Shown here: positions 27,691 through 37,145 of the stretch, one piece after another
How the letters are laid out: every line of letters starts with the position of its first letter
Position numbering within the stretch: the first letter of the stretch is position 1
Source: Streptomyces zaomyceticus
Lineage (GTDB): Bacteria; Actinomycetota; Actinomycetes; Streptomycetales; Streptomycetaceae
Assembly: GCF_014656215.1 (NCBI RefSeq)
Contig: NZ_BNBZ01000001.1
Coordinates: forward strand, 248,001-312,000
Length of the DNA: 64,000 nt
Reading direction: 5' to 3'
Translations under genes and position numbers: made by a program
The notes under the pieces: generated by a model
Database searches by the model: none
What the model saw: only the letters and a program-made list of their open reading frames with translations
What the model was told of the DNA's origin: nothing

Positions 27691-28674
27691 TCAGACCGTC
27701 ACGCGGTTCGCGCTCCAGCCCTCCCAGGCCGAGCTGATCATGGAGCGGACGTCGTGCTGCGCCTTCCAGCCGAGCTCCGACTCGATGCGCTCCGCCGAGG
27801 CGACCACGCGGGCCGGGTCGCCCGGACGGCGCGGGGTGACCAGGGGCTCGACGCTGTGACCGGTGACCTCGTTGATCAGGTCCACCATCTCGCGCACCGA
27901 CACGCCCTCGCCGCGCCCGATGTTCAGGGTCAGCGTGGCCGTCTCGCCGCGCTCGCCGGCCGCGACGAGCGCGCGGGCCGCGGCCACGTGCGCGTCCGCG
28001 ATGTCGGCGACGTGGATGTAGTCGCGGATGCAGGTGCCGTCCGGCGTCGGGTAGTCGTCACCGAAGATGCGCGGGGACTCACCGGCGTCGAGGCGCTCGA
28101 AGACCATCGGCACCAGGTTGAAGACACCGGTGTCGGCGAGCTCGGGCTTGGCCGCACCCGCCACGTTGAAGTACCGCAGGCAGGCGGTGGAGAGGCCGTG
28201 GGCCCGGCCGGCGGCGCGCGCCATCCACTCGCCGACGAGCTTGGTCTCGCCGTAGGGGCTGAGGGGCAGGCACTCGGTCTCCTCGGTGACGAGGTCGACG
28301 TCGGGCATGCCGTAGACGGAGGCCGAGGAGGAGAACAGGAAGCTCTTCACGCCCGCCGCGGTCGCCGCGTCGAGGATGATCTGCAGGCCCGTCACGTTCT
28401 CGTGGTAGTAGTACAGCGGCTTCTCGACGGACTCGCCGACCTGCTTCTTGCCGGCCAGGTGGACGATGCCGTTGATCCGGTGCTCGCGCAGCACCCGGTC
28501 GAGGAACTCGCGGTCGAGGACCGTGCCCTGCTCCAGGACGACGCCGTCGGGGATGCGCGCCGGGTTGCCGGTGCTGAGGTCGTCGACCACGACGACGCTC
28601 TCGCCGCCCTCGAGCATTGCTTTGACGACGTGGGAACCGATGTAACCGGCGCCGCCGGTGATGAGCCAGGTCAT
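27691..28674 (-). CDS. galE: UDP-glucose 4-epimerase
   Basis: 327 residues from ATG 28674. TGGAGYIGSH binds NAD, and FSSSASVYG and SPYGETK give the Ser and Tyr-x3-Lys of the catalytic site. It interconverts UDP-glucose and UDP-galactose. It sits inside the glycan block, so it probably supplies UDP-Gal to the neighbouring transferases. There is no ribosome binding site; TACACT ends 6 nt before the ATG, as in leaderless genes. A terminator separates it from the GT4 gene. Confidence 0.95.
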   Translation of the reverse strand: MTWLITGGAGYIGSHVVKAMLEGGESVVVVDDLSTGNPARIPDGVVLEQGTVLDREFLDRVLREHRINGIVHLAGKKQVGESVEKPLYYYHENVTGLQIILDAATAAGVKSFLFSSSASVYGMPDVDLVTEETECLPLSPYGETKLVGEWMARAAGRAHGLSTACLRYFNVAGAAKPELADTGVFNLVPMVFERLDAGESPRIFGDDYPTPDGTCIRDYIHVADIADAHVAAARALVAAGERGETATLTLNIGRGEGVSVREMVDLINEVTGHSVEPLVTPRRPGDPARVVASAERIESELGWKAQHDVRSMISSAWEGWSANRVTV

Positions 28675-28680
28675 TCCGAC

Positions 28681-28686
28681 AGTGTA
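28681..28686 (-). promoter_or_regulatory. -10 box for leaderless galE
   Basis: TACACT (TANNNT form) lies exactly 6 nt upstream of the galE ATG, and no Shine-Dalgarno is present. The -35 region is not recognisable. Confidence 0.4.
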
Positions 28687-28722
28687 GCCACCCGCCGGGA
28701 ACGGCCCCCGGGCCCCGGAAAC

Positions 28723-28763
28723 GGGGAAGCCCCGCCGTGACCCAGGTCTCGGCGGGGCTCCCC
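28723..28763 (-). terminator. terminator after the GT4 gene
   Basis: A 14-bp stem with one bulged A: GGGGAAGCCCCGCCG (28723-28737) with CGGCGGGGCTCCCC (28750-28763), and a 12-nt loop. It lies 67 nt after the GT4 stop and just before the galE promoter. Confidence 0.75.
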
Positions 28764-28830
28764 CACACGCTTCACACACGCTTCCCCCCGCGCGTCCGCG
28801 ACGCGCTTCGGTGGGGCGTGCGCGGCAGGT

Positions 28831-29985
28831 CTAGCGCTCGATCTCGTCGAACGCCGCTTCCCACTGGTCCAGCACGTGCGGCAGCGCCAGGTGCGCGACA
28901 TGCTCGCGCCCGGCCCGGCCGTACCGCTGACGCATCGCGCCGTCGTCCATCAGCTCGCCGAGCGCGGCGGCGAGCGCCGGCACGTCGGCCGGCGGCACCA
29001 GGGTGCCGGAGACACCGTCCGCGACGAGCTCCCGGACACCGCCGGACACGTCGAAGCTCACACACGGCACACCGCAGGCGGCGGCCTCGGCCAGCGCCAT
29101 CGGGCGGCCCTCGCGCTCACTGCTGATCGCGACGACGGACAGCTCGCGGTAGGCGGCGGCCATGTCCTGCGCCGTGCCCCGGAAGACGACCTGGTCGGCG
29201 ACGCCGAGGTCCTCGGCGCGCATCCTGAGCTCTTCCTCCAGCGGTCCCTCGCCGAAGAGGTGCAGCTCCCAGCCGTCGCGGCCCTGGTGGGCCTGCGCGA
29301 AGGCCTCGATCATCCGGTCGTACCGCTTGATCGGGTCGAGTCGGCCGACGGCGCCGATCTTGCGGGTGTCGAGCGGGGCGAGCTCGTCGGGGAAGAACGG
29401 CAGCGGGTTCGGCATGACCCGCACGTTCGGCACGCGCTGGTTCACGAACTCGACCGCGTCGCCCTCGGAGAGCACCAGGGTCTGCTCCAGCTCCGGGTAG
29501 TGGCGCCGGATCAGGCCGAGGTTGGCGCTCCGCTTCGCCTGGGCGAAGGACTCGTGGTACTGCCCGATGGCCTTGAGGTGACGCCACTTCAGCGGCATGA
29601 CCCAGTCGACCGCCCACGGCGAACCGAAGACGATGTAGCCGTCCTCGACCTCGGCGAGCTTCCGCTCGAACTCCGCCCGCGCGTTGTCGCGGTCGGCCCG
29701 GGCGCGCCGGGCGTCGGCGCGCCGCGCCAGGCTCATCCGGTCGCCGACGGTGCGCACCGGCGGCTTGGGCTCGGAGGGGGCCGGGTAGAGCGTCGTGTGC
29801 CGGTAGGAACGCGTGACGTTGTACGGGAAAGGCTCCGGGCTGGGCCGGATGCCGATCAGCTCGACGCGGTGACCGCGCTCCCCCATGCCCTGGGCGAGGG
29901 TGTGCAGCACCCGCTGGGATCCACCCATCGAGTCGACGTCGATACCGACGAAGAACACGTTGCGGACAGGGGAGGCCTCAGTCAT
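28831..29985 (-). CDS. GT4 family glycosyltransferase
   Basis: 384 residues from ATG 29985. GT-B fold: an N-terminal acceptor lobe with GGSQRVLHTLAQGMGERGH, then the GT4 signature IGAVGRLDPIKRYDRMIEAF and the donor-binding EGRPMALAEAAACGVPCVSF (E-x7-E). It should transfer a sugar from a nucleotide donor with retention. The start overlaps the stop of the TagF-fusion gene by 8 nt, so both act on one polymer. WTA-like poly-glycosyl-phosphate polymers are known in Streptomyces walls. Confidence 0.92.
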   Translation of the reverse strand: MTEASPVRNVFFVGIDVDSMGGSQRVLHTLAQGMGERGHRVELIGIRPSPEPFPYNVTRSYRHTTLYPAPSEPKPPVRTVGDRMSLARRADARRARADRDNARAEFERKLAEVEDGYIVFGSPWAVDWVMPLKWRHLKAIGQYHESFAQAKRSANLGLIRRHYPELEQTLVLSEGDAVEFVNQRVPNVRVMPNPLPFFPDELAPLDTRKIGAVGRLDPIKRYDRMIEAFAQAHQGRDGWELHLFGEGPLEEELRMRAEDLGVADQVVFRGTAQDMAAAYRELSVVAISSEREGRPMALAEAAACGVPCVSFDVSGGVRELVADGVSGTLVPPADVPALAAALGELMDDGAMRQRYGRAGREHVAHLALPHVLDQWEAAFDEIER

Positions 29986-32761
29986 GGGTGCCGCCTTCGA
30001 AAAAAGCATCGACCACCATCTTGCTGGCGTGGCCTGTCTCGTACGAGCAGAACATTTCCTGGAAGCGCGCGTACCGCTGCGCGTGGCGCTCCTGGGTGCC
30101 CTCCAGGTCCCGCACGGCGGCGGCGAGGTCCTCGGTGGTCGTCACCATCGGTCCGGGCGCGATCTCTTCGAGGTCGTAGTACGTGCCGCGGTCGCCGCCC
30201 TTGTACGCCTCGTAGTCGTCCGTGTAGAGGATGATCGGCCGGCCGGTGTTGGCGTAGTCGAACATCAGCGAGGAGTAGTCCGTGAGGACCGCGTCCGAGG
30301 CCAGCATCACATCGTTGATGTCGGCGTAGGAGGAGCCGTCGCGGAGGAAGTGACCCAGCTCCGGAGCGATCTTGAACCGGTCGTACGGGTGGGTCCGCAC
30401 GACGATGATCCACTCGTCGGACAGGTGCGGGGCCAGCGCCTCGAAGTCCACGCGCACCGACTGACCGGTGCGGCGGGCCGCGTCACGGAAGGTCGGGGCG
30501 TAGAGCAGGACCTTCTTCTCGGCCGGGATGTTCAGGGCCTCGCGGACGGTGGCCGCCCTGGCCTGCTGCTCGGGCTCGGCCCAGCGCACCAGCACGTCGT
30601 TGCGCGGGTAGCCGGAACGGATCAGGTCGGCCGAGACCTCGAAGGCGGGGACGAAGGTCTTCTCGAACTCGGCGCTGGGGCAGACGAGCGCGTCCCAGCG
30701 GCCCACGGCGGAGCGGAAGCGCTCCTTCTCGATCTCCGACGCACCCCGCAGCGAGGGCACGTCGAAGCCCATCGCCTTGAAGGTCTGGCCGTGCCAGGTC
30801 TGCAGGTACCGGGTGCCCTTCGGCTTCGGGTACAGGTACGGCAGGTTGTGCGAGTCGACCCAGTAGGTCGCGCGGGCCAGCGCACGCCCGTAGGCGAAGC
30901 TGCCGCGGCGGACGAGGGTGACGTCCTTCGGGAAGGACGAGCGGTCGCCGGAGTACGCCCAGACCACGTCGATCGGGAGGTTGCGGCGCTTGAGCTCCTC
31001 GTAGATGTAGCGCGGGCTGTCGGCGTAGCCGCGGCCCTCCATGGCCTCGAACACGGCGAGGCTGCGCTTGCGCGGGAGCTTGGACACGGCGTCGTACGCG
31101 GTGGCCTTGCCCTCGTTGCCGACGAGGATCTTCCTGACCTTGCCGACCTTGCCCTTGGCCTTGCGGGCGATGGGGCCGAGCGGTTCGAGCGACTTCAGGA
31201 CGCCGGAGCGCTGCCAGGTCACCTCGAGACGGCCGGCACCCTTCTGCTCCGCCTTGACGCGGAGGTGGTGGATGCCGAACGTGTGGTAGGTGACGGTGGC
31301 ACGGAAGTCGGGCTGGTCGTGCTCGGCCAGCAGGATGTCCGTACGGCGGGCTCCGTCGCGCTCCAGGGCGATCACCGGGTGGCGGCGGGTCGCGACGCCG
31401 ACCTTGCCGACGGGCACCTTGCGGAAGTCGAGCGCGGCCTCGGAGACGTACTGGCCGTCGCCCTGGGGGCGGAGGGTCAGCGGCACCGAGAGCGGCGTCT
31501 TGTGCGCGGCCAGCTTCACCGAGGCCTTGGTGTCCTCGGTGATCAGACCGGCGGGGTCGTACGTCCGGATCTCCAGGTGCAGGACCGGGCCCCGCATGCT
31601 CACGGAGGTCAGTTCGTGCCGGATGCGGCCGGTGGCGAGCACCTGCTCGCGCAGGTACCACTCGCTGATGTCCAGCGCGCTGCGGCTCGCGTCGTCGGCG
31701 GGGGCGACGGCACCCCAGTAGGTGACCTCGCCCTCGTCCGTCGCGAAGCGCGGGGCGAGCTGCGGCCGGCCCAGCTGGCGGGCGGCGATCTGGAGTTCCT
31801 CCAGGCGGCCGGTGCGCAGCAGGTGGATGCAGATGCGCTCCTCGCGGGAGAGCCGGGCGTAGGTCTCGTCCGCGATCTCGTCGAGGTACGGGGTGACCAC
31901 GTCGGCGAACTCGGCGATCCACTCGAGGTCGCGGAAGACCAGGTCGCCCAGGTACAGGCGGAAGTCGTGGCGGAGGAACTTGTAGTCCTTCTCGGCGCGC
32001 AGACCCCCGCGGCCGGTCTCCTCGAACCAGGCGTCGATCAGCCGGGCGACGCCGATGCGGTCCACCACGTTCTGGATCTTGTGGCGGCTGGAGGAGATGG
32101 AGACGCTCTCCGGCGCGAGGCGCCAGGTGTAGACGGACCACGGGACGACGGCGAAGGACTCCGCGAGCGAGAACGCCTGCGCGGAGAACAGCTGGTCCTC
32201 GTAGTGGATGCCCTCGGGGAAGGTGAGCGCGTTGTCCCGGATGAAGGCGGTCCGGTAGAGCTTGTTCGTCGACAGGTGGTCGAAGAAGTACTCGGGACTC
32301 TCGGCGATGCCGTTCACGACCCGCTTCTCGGTGAAGAGGTGCGGGTACCAGAGACCGGTGGTGTTCGTCTCCTCGAACAGCCGGGTCACTTCACCGGTGA
32401 CGAAGTCGACGCCGGTCTCCTCGGCGACGAGGAGCAGGCTCTTGCAGGCGTGGCGCGGCAGCTCGTCGTCACTGTCCAGGAACATGACGTACGGGGCGCG
32501 CGCGACCGCGATGCCGCGGTTGCGGGGTGCGCTGCAGCCACCGCTGTTCTGCTCCAGGCGGACGTAGCGCACGCGCGGGTCGGATGCCTCCAGGGCGCGC
32601 GCGACGCGCTCGGTGCCATCGGTCGAACAGTCGTCGGCGATGATCACTTCGAGGTTGTTCAGGGTCTGGTCGAGAAGTGACCGAACCGCTCGCGGGAGCC
32701 GTTCCTCATCGTTGTAGACGATGACGACGACGCTCACATCAGGGACGTCGCTAGTCGGCAT
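29978..32761 (-). CDS. GT2 glycosyltransferase-TagF glycerophosphotransferase fusion
   Basis: 927 residues from ATG 32761 (GAGGAC upstream). Residues 1-230 are a GT-A domain (VSVVVIVYNDEERLP, ADDCSTDGTERV, LDSDDE). A middle beta-rich region of about 300 residues follows. The last 380 residues are a CDP-glycerol glycerophosphotransferase domain with TWHGQTFKAMG, RSGYPRNDVL, LLYAPTFRD and DYSSLMFDYA. It should both add sugars and polymerise an alditol-phosphate chain, as in teichoic-acid-like wall polymers. It overlaps the GT4 gene downstream. No membrane helices, so probably peripheral. Confidence 0.92.
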   Translation of the reverse strand: MPTSDVPDVSVVVIVYNDEERLPRAVRSLLDQTLNNLEVIIADDCSTDGTERVARALEASDPRVRYVRLEQNSGGCSAPRNRGIAVARAPYVMFLDSDDELPRHACKSLLLVAEETGVDFVTGEVTRLFEETNTTGLWYPHLFTEKRVVNGIAESPEYFFDHLSTNKLYRTAFIRDNALTFPEGIHYEDQLFSAQAFSLAESFAVVPWSVYTWRLAPESVSISSSRHKIQNVVDRIGVARLIDAWFEETGRGGLRAEKDYKFLRHDFRLYLGDLVFRDLEWIAEFADVVTPYLDEIADETYARLSREERICIHLLRTGRLEELQIAARQLGRPQLAPRFATDEGEVTYWGAVAPADDASRSALDISEWYLREQVLATGRIRHELTSVSMRGPVLHLEIRTYDPAGLITEDTKASVKLAAHKTPLSVPLTLRPQGDGQYVSEAALDFRKVPVGKVGVATRRHPVIALERDGARRTDILLAEHDQPDFRATVTYHTFGIHHLRVKAEQKGAGRLEVTWQRSGVLKSLEPLGPIARKAKGKVGKVRKILVGNEGKATAYDAVSKLPRKRSLAVFEAMEGRGYADSPRYIYEELKRRNLPIDVVWAYSGDRSSFPKDVTLVRRGSFAYGRALARATYWVDSHNLPYLYPKPKGTRYLQTWHGQTFKAMGFDVPSLRGASEIEKERFRSAVGRWDALVCPSAEFEKTFVPAFEVSADLIRSGYPRNDVLVRWAEPEQQARAATVREALNIPAEKKVLLYAPTFRDAARRTGQSVRVDFEALAPHLSDEWIIVVRTHPYDRFKIAPELGHFLRDGSSYADINDVMLASDAVLTDYSSLMFDYANTGRPIILYTDDYEAYKGGDRGTYYDLEEIAPGPMVTTTEDLAAAVRDLEGTQERHAQRYARFQEMFCSYETGHASKMVVDAFFEGGTHD

Positions 32762-32970
32762 CCAAGTCCTCTCACAAGTGCGGGCGGCAACATCCGGCAC
32801 GCGTTCCCGCCAGGCGCGGCGCTGCCTGCGCCATGGTCAATGGCGCTCTACTGCCTTCAGTGGTGAAGGGTGCCGCCCCGTTGTGTTCGACGAGGGCCAC
32901 CCGGCGACCGGAAAGATTACCCGGCAGGAGGAATTGTTCCATACCTGCTCTCCTGGGCCTCCGGTGATGT

Positions 32971-34608
32971 TCACCGCATCGCGAACAGTCTCCTGAAGCG
33001 TCCCGACACCACCTGACGTGCGCCGACCGCGCCGCCGGCGAAGCGCAGGACGAGCCCGCGACGCGCCGAGGCGACGACCTGGACGAGCAGCACCCTGCCG
33101 AGTCGCCCGAGGACCATGCCCCGTCGGCCGACGAATCCGTGCGGGGCCCTGACCTCGGCGTTTCCGGTCGATCCGTCCGCGTACCGCAGCTCGGCGCGGA
33201 GCGACCAGGCGGCGAGCCGGCCGGCGCGGAGCAGCTTCGAGGTGGGCAGTGTCACGGTCGCCGTCCAGCCCTCCTCCGCGGGAAGCAGCGGGGCCTCGGC
33301 CGACAGCTCGGCCGCCGAGACCCGCTCGGTGAACGCGACACGCACGGCGACCGGGCCGAGTGCGGCGACACGCCCGTAAAGATCGTGCACGGTCAGCGTC
33401 AGCCGGGTCGACGCGCCGACGGTCACCTCACCGTCCACGGCCACCGGGAGCCCGGCGGGCGCGAGCTCCGCGAGACCCTCCAGCGGTACGTCGGCGGGGG
33501 CGGCGGCCAGCACCGGCGCGCCGTCCTCGGCGTGCGGGTACGGCGGGACGAGCCGCGGCCGCGGCGCGGACAGCTCGACGAACCGGCTCAGCTCCCGCCC
33601 CTCGGGGACGGTGGCGAGCGCCGTGAACGCCGCGTGCAGCCAGCGCGACGGCGCCTGCGCGTCGGCGACCGCGGCGGCCTCGAACCCGGTCAGATGGGCG
33701 CGGGTGACCGTCCACCAGTCGGCCCGGTAGGCGGCGGTGCGCTGCGGCAGTTCGCGCAGATACATGGGGAGGTCGTAGTCGAGGAACTTCGCCTGGGCGG
33801 CACGGGCCGCCGCGGGCCGTCCCGCCGTGCGGAACACGTCGACGACGGCGGCGTGCGCGGCGATGCGGTGCTCCCAGTTGGCCAGGGAGGCGCGGCGCAG
33901 CGAGATCGACAGGGTCGCGGCCTGCCGTCGCACGTGCCACACGTACACGGGCACGTCGGTGACGGCGAGCCGGGGGGCGGCGGCCTGGACGCGGGCGCTG
34001 AAGACGAAGTCCTCGTAGTGGAAGGCGCCGTCGGGGAAGCGGATGGCGTGCCGGTCGAGGAAGTCGCGCCGGTAGAGCTTGTTCACGGAGAGGGTGTCGA
34101 GGACGAACTCGGGGTTCTTCTCGATGCCGTCGAGGACGGTGCCGGGGAGGGTGGCGCCCTGGGACACGTCGTACAGCGAGGGAGCCCAGACGGTCTCCCG
34201 GCCCTCGGGCAGCTCGCGCCGCACACAGATTCCGGCGACGACGTCCGCGCCCTGTTCGGTGGCGACGGCGAGCAGTCCGTCGACGGCCCCGGGCAGTAGC
34301 AGGTCGTCGCTGTCGAGAAAGAGGACGTAGGGGTGCACGGCGGCGCCCATGCCGTCGTTGCGGGGAGTGCCGCAGCCTCCGCTGTTCTCCGTCCGGATCA
34401 GCGGCCGGACCCGCGGCTCGTCGGCGAACCCGGCGAGCACCTCGGGCGTCGCGTCCCCGGAGGCGTCGTCGACGACGAGGACCTCACCGACCGCCTCGCC
34501 CTGGGCGAGCGCGGAACGGACGGCGTCGCCGACGTGCGCCGCGTCGTTGTACGCGATGACGACGACACTGACACGCGCGGGGGCCTGCGGCCGGGGGGTC
34601 TCACTCAC
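32971..34608 (-). CDS. GT2 glycosyltransferase with beta-rich C-terminal domain
   Basis: 545 residues from GTG 34608. An N-terminal GT-A domain (VSVVVIAYNDAAHVG, VVDDASGDATP, FLDSDD) includes NSGGCGTPRNDGMG, closely matching NSGGCSAPRNRGIA in the TagF-fusion neighbour. The helical middle (LSVNKLYRRDFLDRH) is also shared. The C-terminal half has the same beta-rich type of domain but no TagF domain. The two genes are therefore tandem paralogues, one of them lacking the polymerase part. Separated from the fusion gene by a 209-nt gap with no other gene. Confidence 0.9.
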   Translation of the reverse strand: MSETPRPQAPARVSVVVIAYNDAAHVGDAVRSALAQGEAVGEVLVVDDASGDATPEVLAGFADEPRVRPLIRTENSGGCGTPRNDGMGAAVHPYVLFLDSDDLLLPGAVDGLLAVATEQGADVVAGICVRRELPEGRETVWAPSLYDVSQGATLPGTVLDGIEKNPEFVLDTLSVNKLYRRDFLDRHAIRFPDGAFHYEDFVFSARVQAAAPRLAVTDVPVYVWHVRRQAATLSISLRRASLANWEHRIAAHAAVVDVFRTAGRPAAARAAQAKFLDYDLPMYLRELPQRTAAYRADWWTVTRAHLTGFEAAAVADAQAPSRWLHAAFTALATVPEGRELSRFVELSAPRPRLVPPYPHAEDGAPVLAAAPADVPLEGLAELAPAGLPVAVDGEVTVGASTRLTLTVHDLYGRVAALGPVAVRVAFTERVSAAELSAEAPLLPAEEGWTATVTLPTSKLLRAGRLAAWSLRAELRYADGSTGNAEVRAPHGFVGRRGMVLGRLGRVLLVQVVASARRGLVLRFAGGAVGARQVVSGRFRRLFAMR

Positions 34609-34661
34609 CCGTGAATCCTACGTGGCCCCCGAGCGCCCCCCGGATGCCGGAGAACGACGAA

Positions 34662-34692
34662 ACCGGCCGGGCACCCAGGGTGCCCGGCCGGT
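34662..34692 (-). terminator. obg operon terminator
   Basis: A perfect 15-bp inverted repeat, ACCGGCCGGGCACCC (34662-34676) with GGGTGCCCGGCCGGT (34678-34692). It lies 69 nt downstream of the obg stop. Confidence 0.88.
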
Positions 34693-34760
34693 GCGTACAG
34701 GGACGGCCGCACGGCGGTCCGTCCGCCGGACCGGCGCCCGGCCGGTCCGGAGGAGACGAC

Positions 34761-36200
34761 CTAGAAGGGGTCGAACTCGTCGAACTCGCGCTGCGCGTCG
34801 TCCCGCTCCGCGTCGCGGTCCCGGCGGCGCTGCGCCGCCGGACGCGGGGCCTCCAGACGGTGGTCCTCGCCACGGCGGCCGAGCATCTCGGCGCCGGCCA
34901 TCATCGAGGGCTCCCAGTCGAAGACGACCGCGTTCTCCAGGGAACCGATCGCGACACCGTCGCCCGCGCGGGCACCGGCCTTCATCAGCCTGTCCTCGAC
35001 GCCGAGGCGGTTGAGGCGGTCGGCCAGGTAGCCCACGGCCTCGTCGTTGTTGAAGTCGGTCTGGCGGACCCAGCGCTCCGGCTTCTCGCCGCGCACCCGG
35101 TAGACGTCCTCGGCCTCGTCGTACACGACCGTGAAGCCCGCGTCGTCGACGGCCTTCGGACGGATGACGACACGGGTCGCCTCCTCCTGCGGCTTGGCCG
35201 CGCGCGCCTCGCCGACGATGCCGGCGAGGGCGAAGGAGAGCTCCTTGAGGCCCAGCCGCGCCACGGCGGAGACCTCGAACACCTGGTAGCCGCGCTCCTC
35301 CAGGTCCGGGCGGATCATGTCCGCGAGGTCCTGGCCGTCGGGGATGTCGACCTTGTTGAGGACGACGATGCGCGGCCGGTCCTCGAGACCGCCGTACTGC
35401 CGCAGCTCCTCCTCGATGATGTCGAGGTCGGTGACCGGGTCGCGGTCGGACTCCAGCGTCGCGGTGTCCAGGACGTGCACGAGGACCGAGCAGCGCTCGA
35501 CGTGGCGGAGGAACTCCAGGCCGAGGCCGCGGCCCTGGCTGGCGCCCGGGATCAGGCCCGGTACGTCGGCGATCGTGTAGACGGTCGAACCGGCCGTCAC
35601 GACGCCCAGGTTGGGGACCAGGGTGGTGAAGGGGTAGTCCGCGATCTTCGGCTTGGCGGCCGACAGGACCGAGATGAGCGAGGACTTGCCGGCGCTCGGG
35701 TAGCCGACGAGGGCCACGTCGGCGACGGTCTTCAGCTCCAGGACGATGTCCCGCGCCTCGCCGGGCTCGCCGAGGAGCGCGAAGCCGGGGGCCTTGCGGC
35801 GCGCGGAGGACAGCGCGGCGTTGCCGAGGCCGCCGCGGCCGCCCTGGCCCGCGACGAAGGTGGTGCCCTGGCCGACGAGGTCGGCGAGGACGTTGCCCTC
35901 CTTGTCGAGGACGACGGTGCCGTCGGGCACGTTCAGGACCAGGTCCTGGCCGTCCTTGCCGGAGCGGTTGTCACCGGCGCCGGGCTGACCGTTGGTCGCC
36001 TTGCGGTGCGGCGAGTGGTGGTACTCGAGGAGCGTGGTGACCGCCTGGTCGACAACCAGGGTCACATCGCCGCCACGCCCGCCGTTTCCGCCGTCGGGGC
36101 CGCCGAGCGGCTTGAACTTCTCCCGGTGAACGGAGGCGCAGCCGTGGCCTCCGTTACCCGCGGCGACATGCAGCTCGACGCGGTCCACGAAGGTGGTCAT
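34761..36200 (-). CDS. obgE: Obg/CgtA GTPase
   Basis: 479 residues. The Gly-rich Obg domain (1-160) is followed by the GTPase domain with G1 GYPSAGKSS (166-174), DVPG (212-215) and NKVD (282-285), and the Obg C-terminal domain. An additional Arg/Asp-rich tail (about 450-479) ends in EFDEFDPF. It assembles the 50S subunit and in Streptomyces obg also affects the start of sporulation. GGAGG precedes the ATG. It follows rpmA on the same strand. Confidence 0.97.
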   Translation of the reverse strand: MTTFVDRVELHVAAGNGGHGCASVHREKFKPLGGPDGGNGGRGGDVTLVVDQAVTTLLEYHHSPHRKATNGQPGAGDNRSGKDGQDLVLNVPDGTVVLDKEGNVLADLVGQGTTFVAGQGGRGGLGNAALSSARRKAPGFALLGEPGEARDIVLELKTVADVALVGYPSAGKSSLISVLSAAKPKIADYPFTTLVPNLGVVTAGSTVYTIADVPGLIPGASQGRGLGLEFLRHVERCSVLVHVLDTATLESDRDPVTDLDIIEEELRQYGGLEDRPRIVVLNKVDIPDGQDLADMIRPDLEERGYQVFEVSAVARLGLKELSFALAGIVGEARAAKPQEEATRVVIRPKAVDDAGFTVVYDEAEDVYRVRGEKPERWVRQTDFNNDEAVGYLADRLNRLGVEDRLMKAGARAGDGVAIGSLENAVVFDWEPSMMAGAEMLGRRGEDHRLEAPRPAAQRRRDRDAERDDAQREFDEFDPF

Positions 36201-36252
36201 GGTTGTGCCTCCAGTTATTACGTGCGGAATGTCTATCTAGTAACACGCGAAA

Positions 36253-36290
36253 GGCGGACCCGCTTCCCGATACGGGAAGTGAGGTCCGCC
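36253..36290 (-). terminator. rpmA-obg intercistronic hairpin
   Basis: GGCGGACC/GGTCCGCC (36253-36260 with 36283-36290) encloses a second stem CTTCCC/GGGAAG. It may be a partial terminator or an mRNA end-protecting structure that lowers obg output relative to the ribosomal proteins. Confidence 0.6.
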
Positions 36291-36306
36291 TCCGCAAATG
36301 ATCCGA

Positions 36307-36561
36307 TCAGGCGACCGGAACGATGTTCACGACCTTGCGGCCACGGTGGGTGCCGAACTGCACCGAACCGGCCTGCAGGGCGAACAGCGTGTCGTCGCCG
36401 CCACGGCCGACGCCGGAGCCCGGGTGGAAGTGGGTGCCACGCTGGCGGATCAGGATCTCACCTGCGTTGACGACCTGACCGCCGAAGCGCTTCACGCCGA
36501 GCCGCTGGGCATTGGAGTCGCGCCCGTTCCGGGTGGACGATGCGCCCTTCTTGTGTGCCAT
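36307..36561 (-). CDS. rpmA: 50S ribosomal protein L27
   Basis: 84 residues starting [20 protein letters not shown] after the Met, which is the conserved L27 N-terminus reaching towards the peptidyl transferase centre. There is no cleavable N-terminal extension of the Firmicutes type. It lies 13 nt after rplU. Confidence 0.98.
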   Translation of the reverse strand: MAHKKGASSTRNGRDSNAQRLGVKRFGGQVVNAGEILIRQRGTHFHPGSGVGRGGDDTLFALQAGSVQFGTHRGRKVVNIVPVA

Positions 36562-36574
36562 GTCTCAGTCCCTC

Positions 36575-36895
36575 TTACTTCGCAGCCGCGGGGATACCGG
36601 TGACCTTGATCGCCGTGTACTGCTGGCGGTGACCCTGGCGACGGCGGTAGCCGGTCTTGTTCTTGTAGCGCAGGATGTCGATCTTGGCGCCCTTGTGGTG
36701 GTCCACGACCTCGGCCGTGACCTTGATACCGGCCAGGACCCACGGGTCGCTGGTCACGGCGTCGCCGTCGACAACGAGCAGGGTCGAGAGCTCGACCGTG
36801 TCGCCAACCTTGGCAGTGGAAATCTTGTCAACCTCAACGATGTCGCCGACAGCAACCTTGTGCTGGCGACCACCGCTGCGCACGATGGCGTACAC
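36575..36895 (-). CDS. rplU: 50S ribosomal protein L21
   Basis: 106 residues starting [20 protein letters not shown] and containing the conserved [14 protein letters not shown] region that contacts 23S rRNA. First gene of the rplU-rpmA-obg series, with a strong promoter about 180 nt upstream and a leader of about 150 nt that could hold autoregulatory structure. Confidence 0.98.
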   Translation of the reverse strand: MYAIVRSGGRQHKVAVGDIVEVDKISTAKVGDTVELSTLLVVDGDAVTSDPWVLAGIKVTAEVVDHHKGAKIDILRYKNKTGYRRRQGHRQQYTAIKVTGIPAAAK

Positions 36896-37053
36896 GCGGA
36901 TCTCTCTCTCACTCGGGATCGAAACCTCTGAAGCCAGCCACTCACACGGACCCGAGGGCCCGCGGCGTTCCGGAATCGGACGAGCGGCCTCTCCCGACGG
37001 GCGGGAGGGAGTTGCTCAGAGGCGCGACGCATCGATAGACACGCCGACGGTCT

Positions 37054-37083
37054 AGGTTACGGGCGGCGACCTCGGAGGGTCAA
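37054..37083 (-). promoter_or_regulatory. rplU operon promoter
   Basis: TTGACC (37078-37083), an 18-nt spacer and TAACCT (37054-37059) on the minus strand, close to the HrdB consensus. It directly follows the rne terminator. The start site should be near 37047. Confidence 0.75.
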
Positions 37084-37096
37084 ATTCGCCCGTTCG

Positions 37097-37138
37097 GTAC
37101 GGGCCGCCGCCCCGACGGTGCGGAGCGGCGGCCCGTAC
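37097..37138 (-). terminator. rne terminator
   Basis: A 14-bp stem GTACGGGCCGCCGC (37097-37110) with GCGGCGGCCCGTAC (37125-37138), 8 nt after the rne stop and just upstream of the rplU promoter. Confidence 0.85.
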
Positions 37139-37145
37139 CCACCGG

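Noticed and set aside
29885..32680. A 931-codon plus-strand frame opposite the GT2-TagF gene
   Set aside because: Same artefact; the minus strand has full GT2 and TagF motifs.
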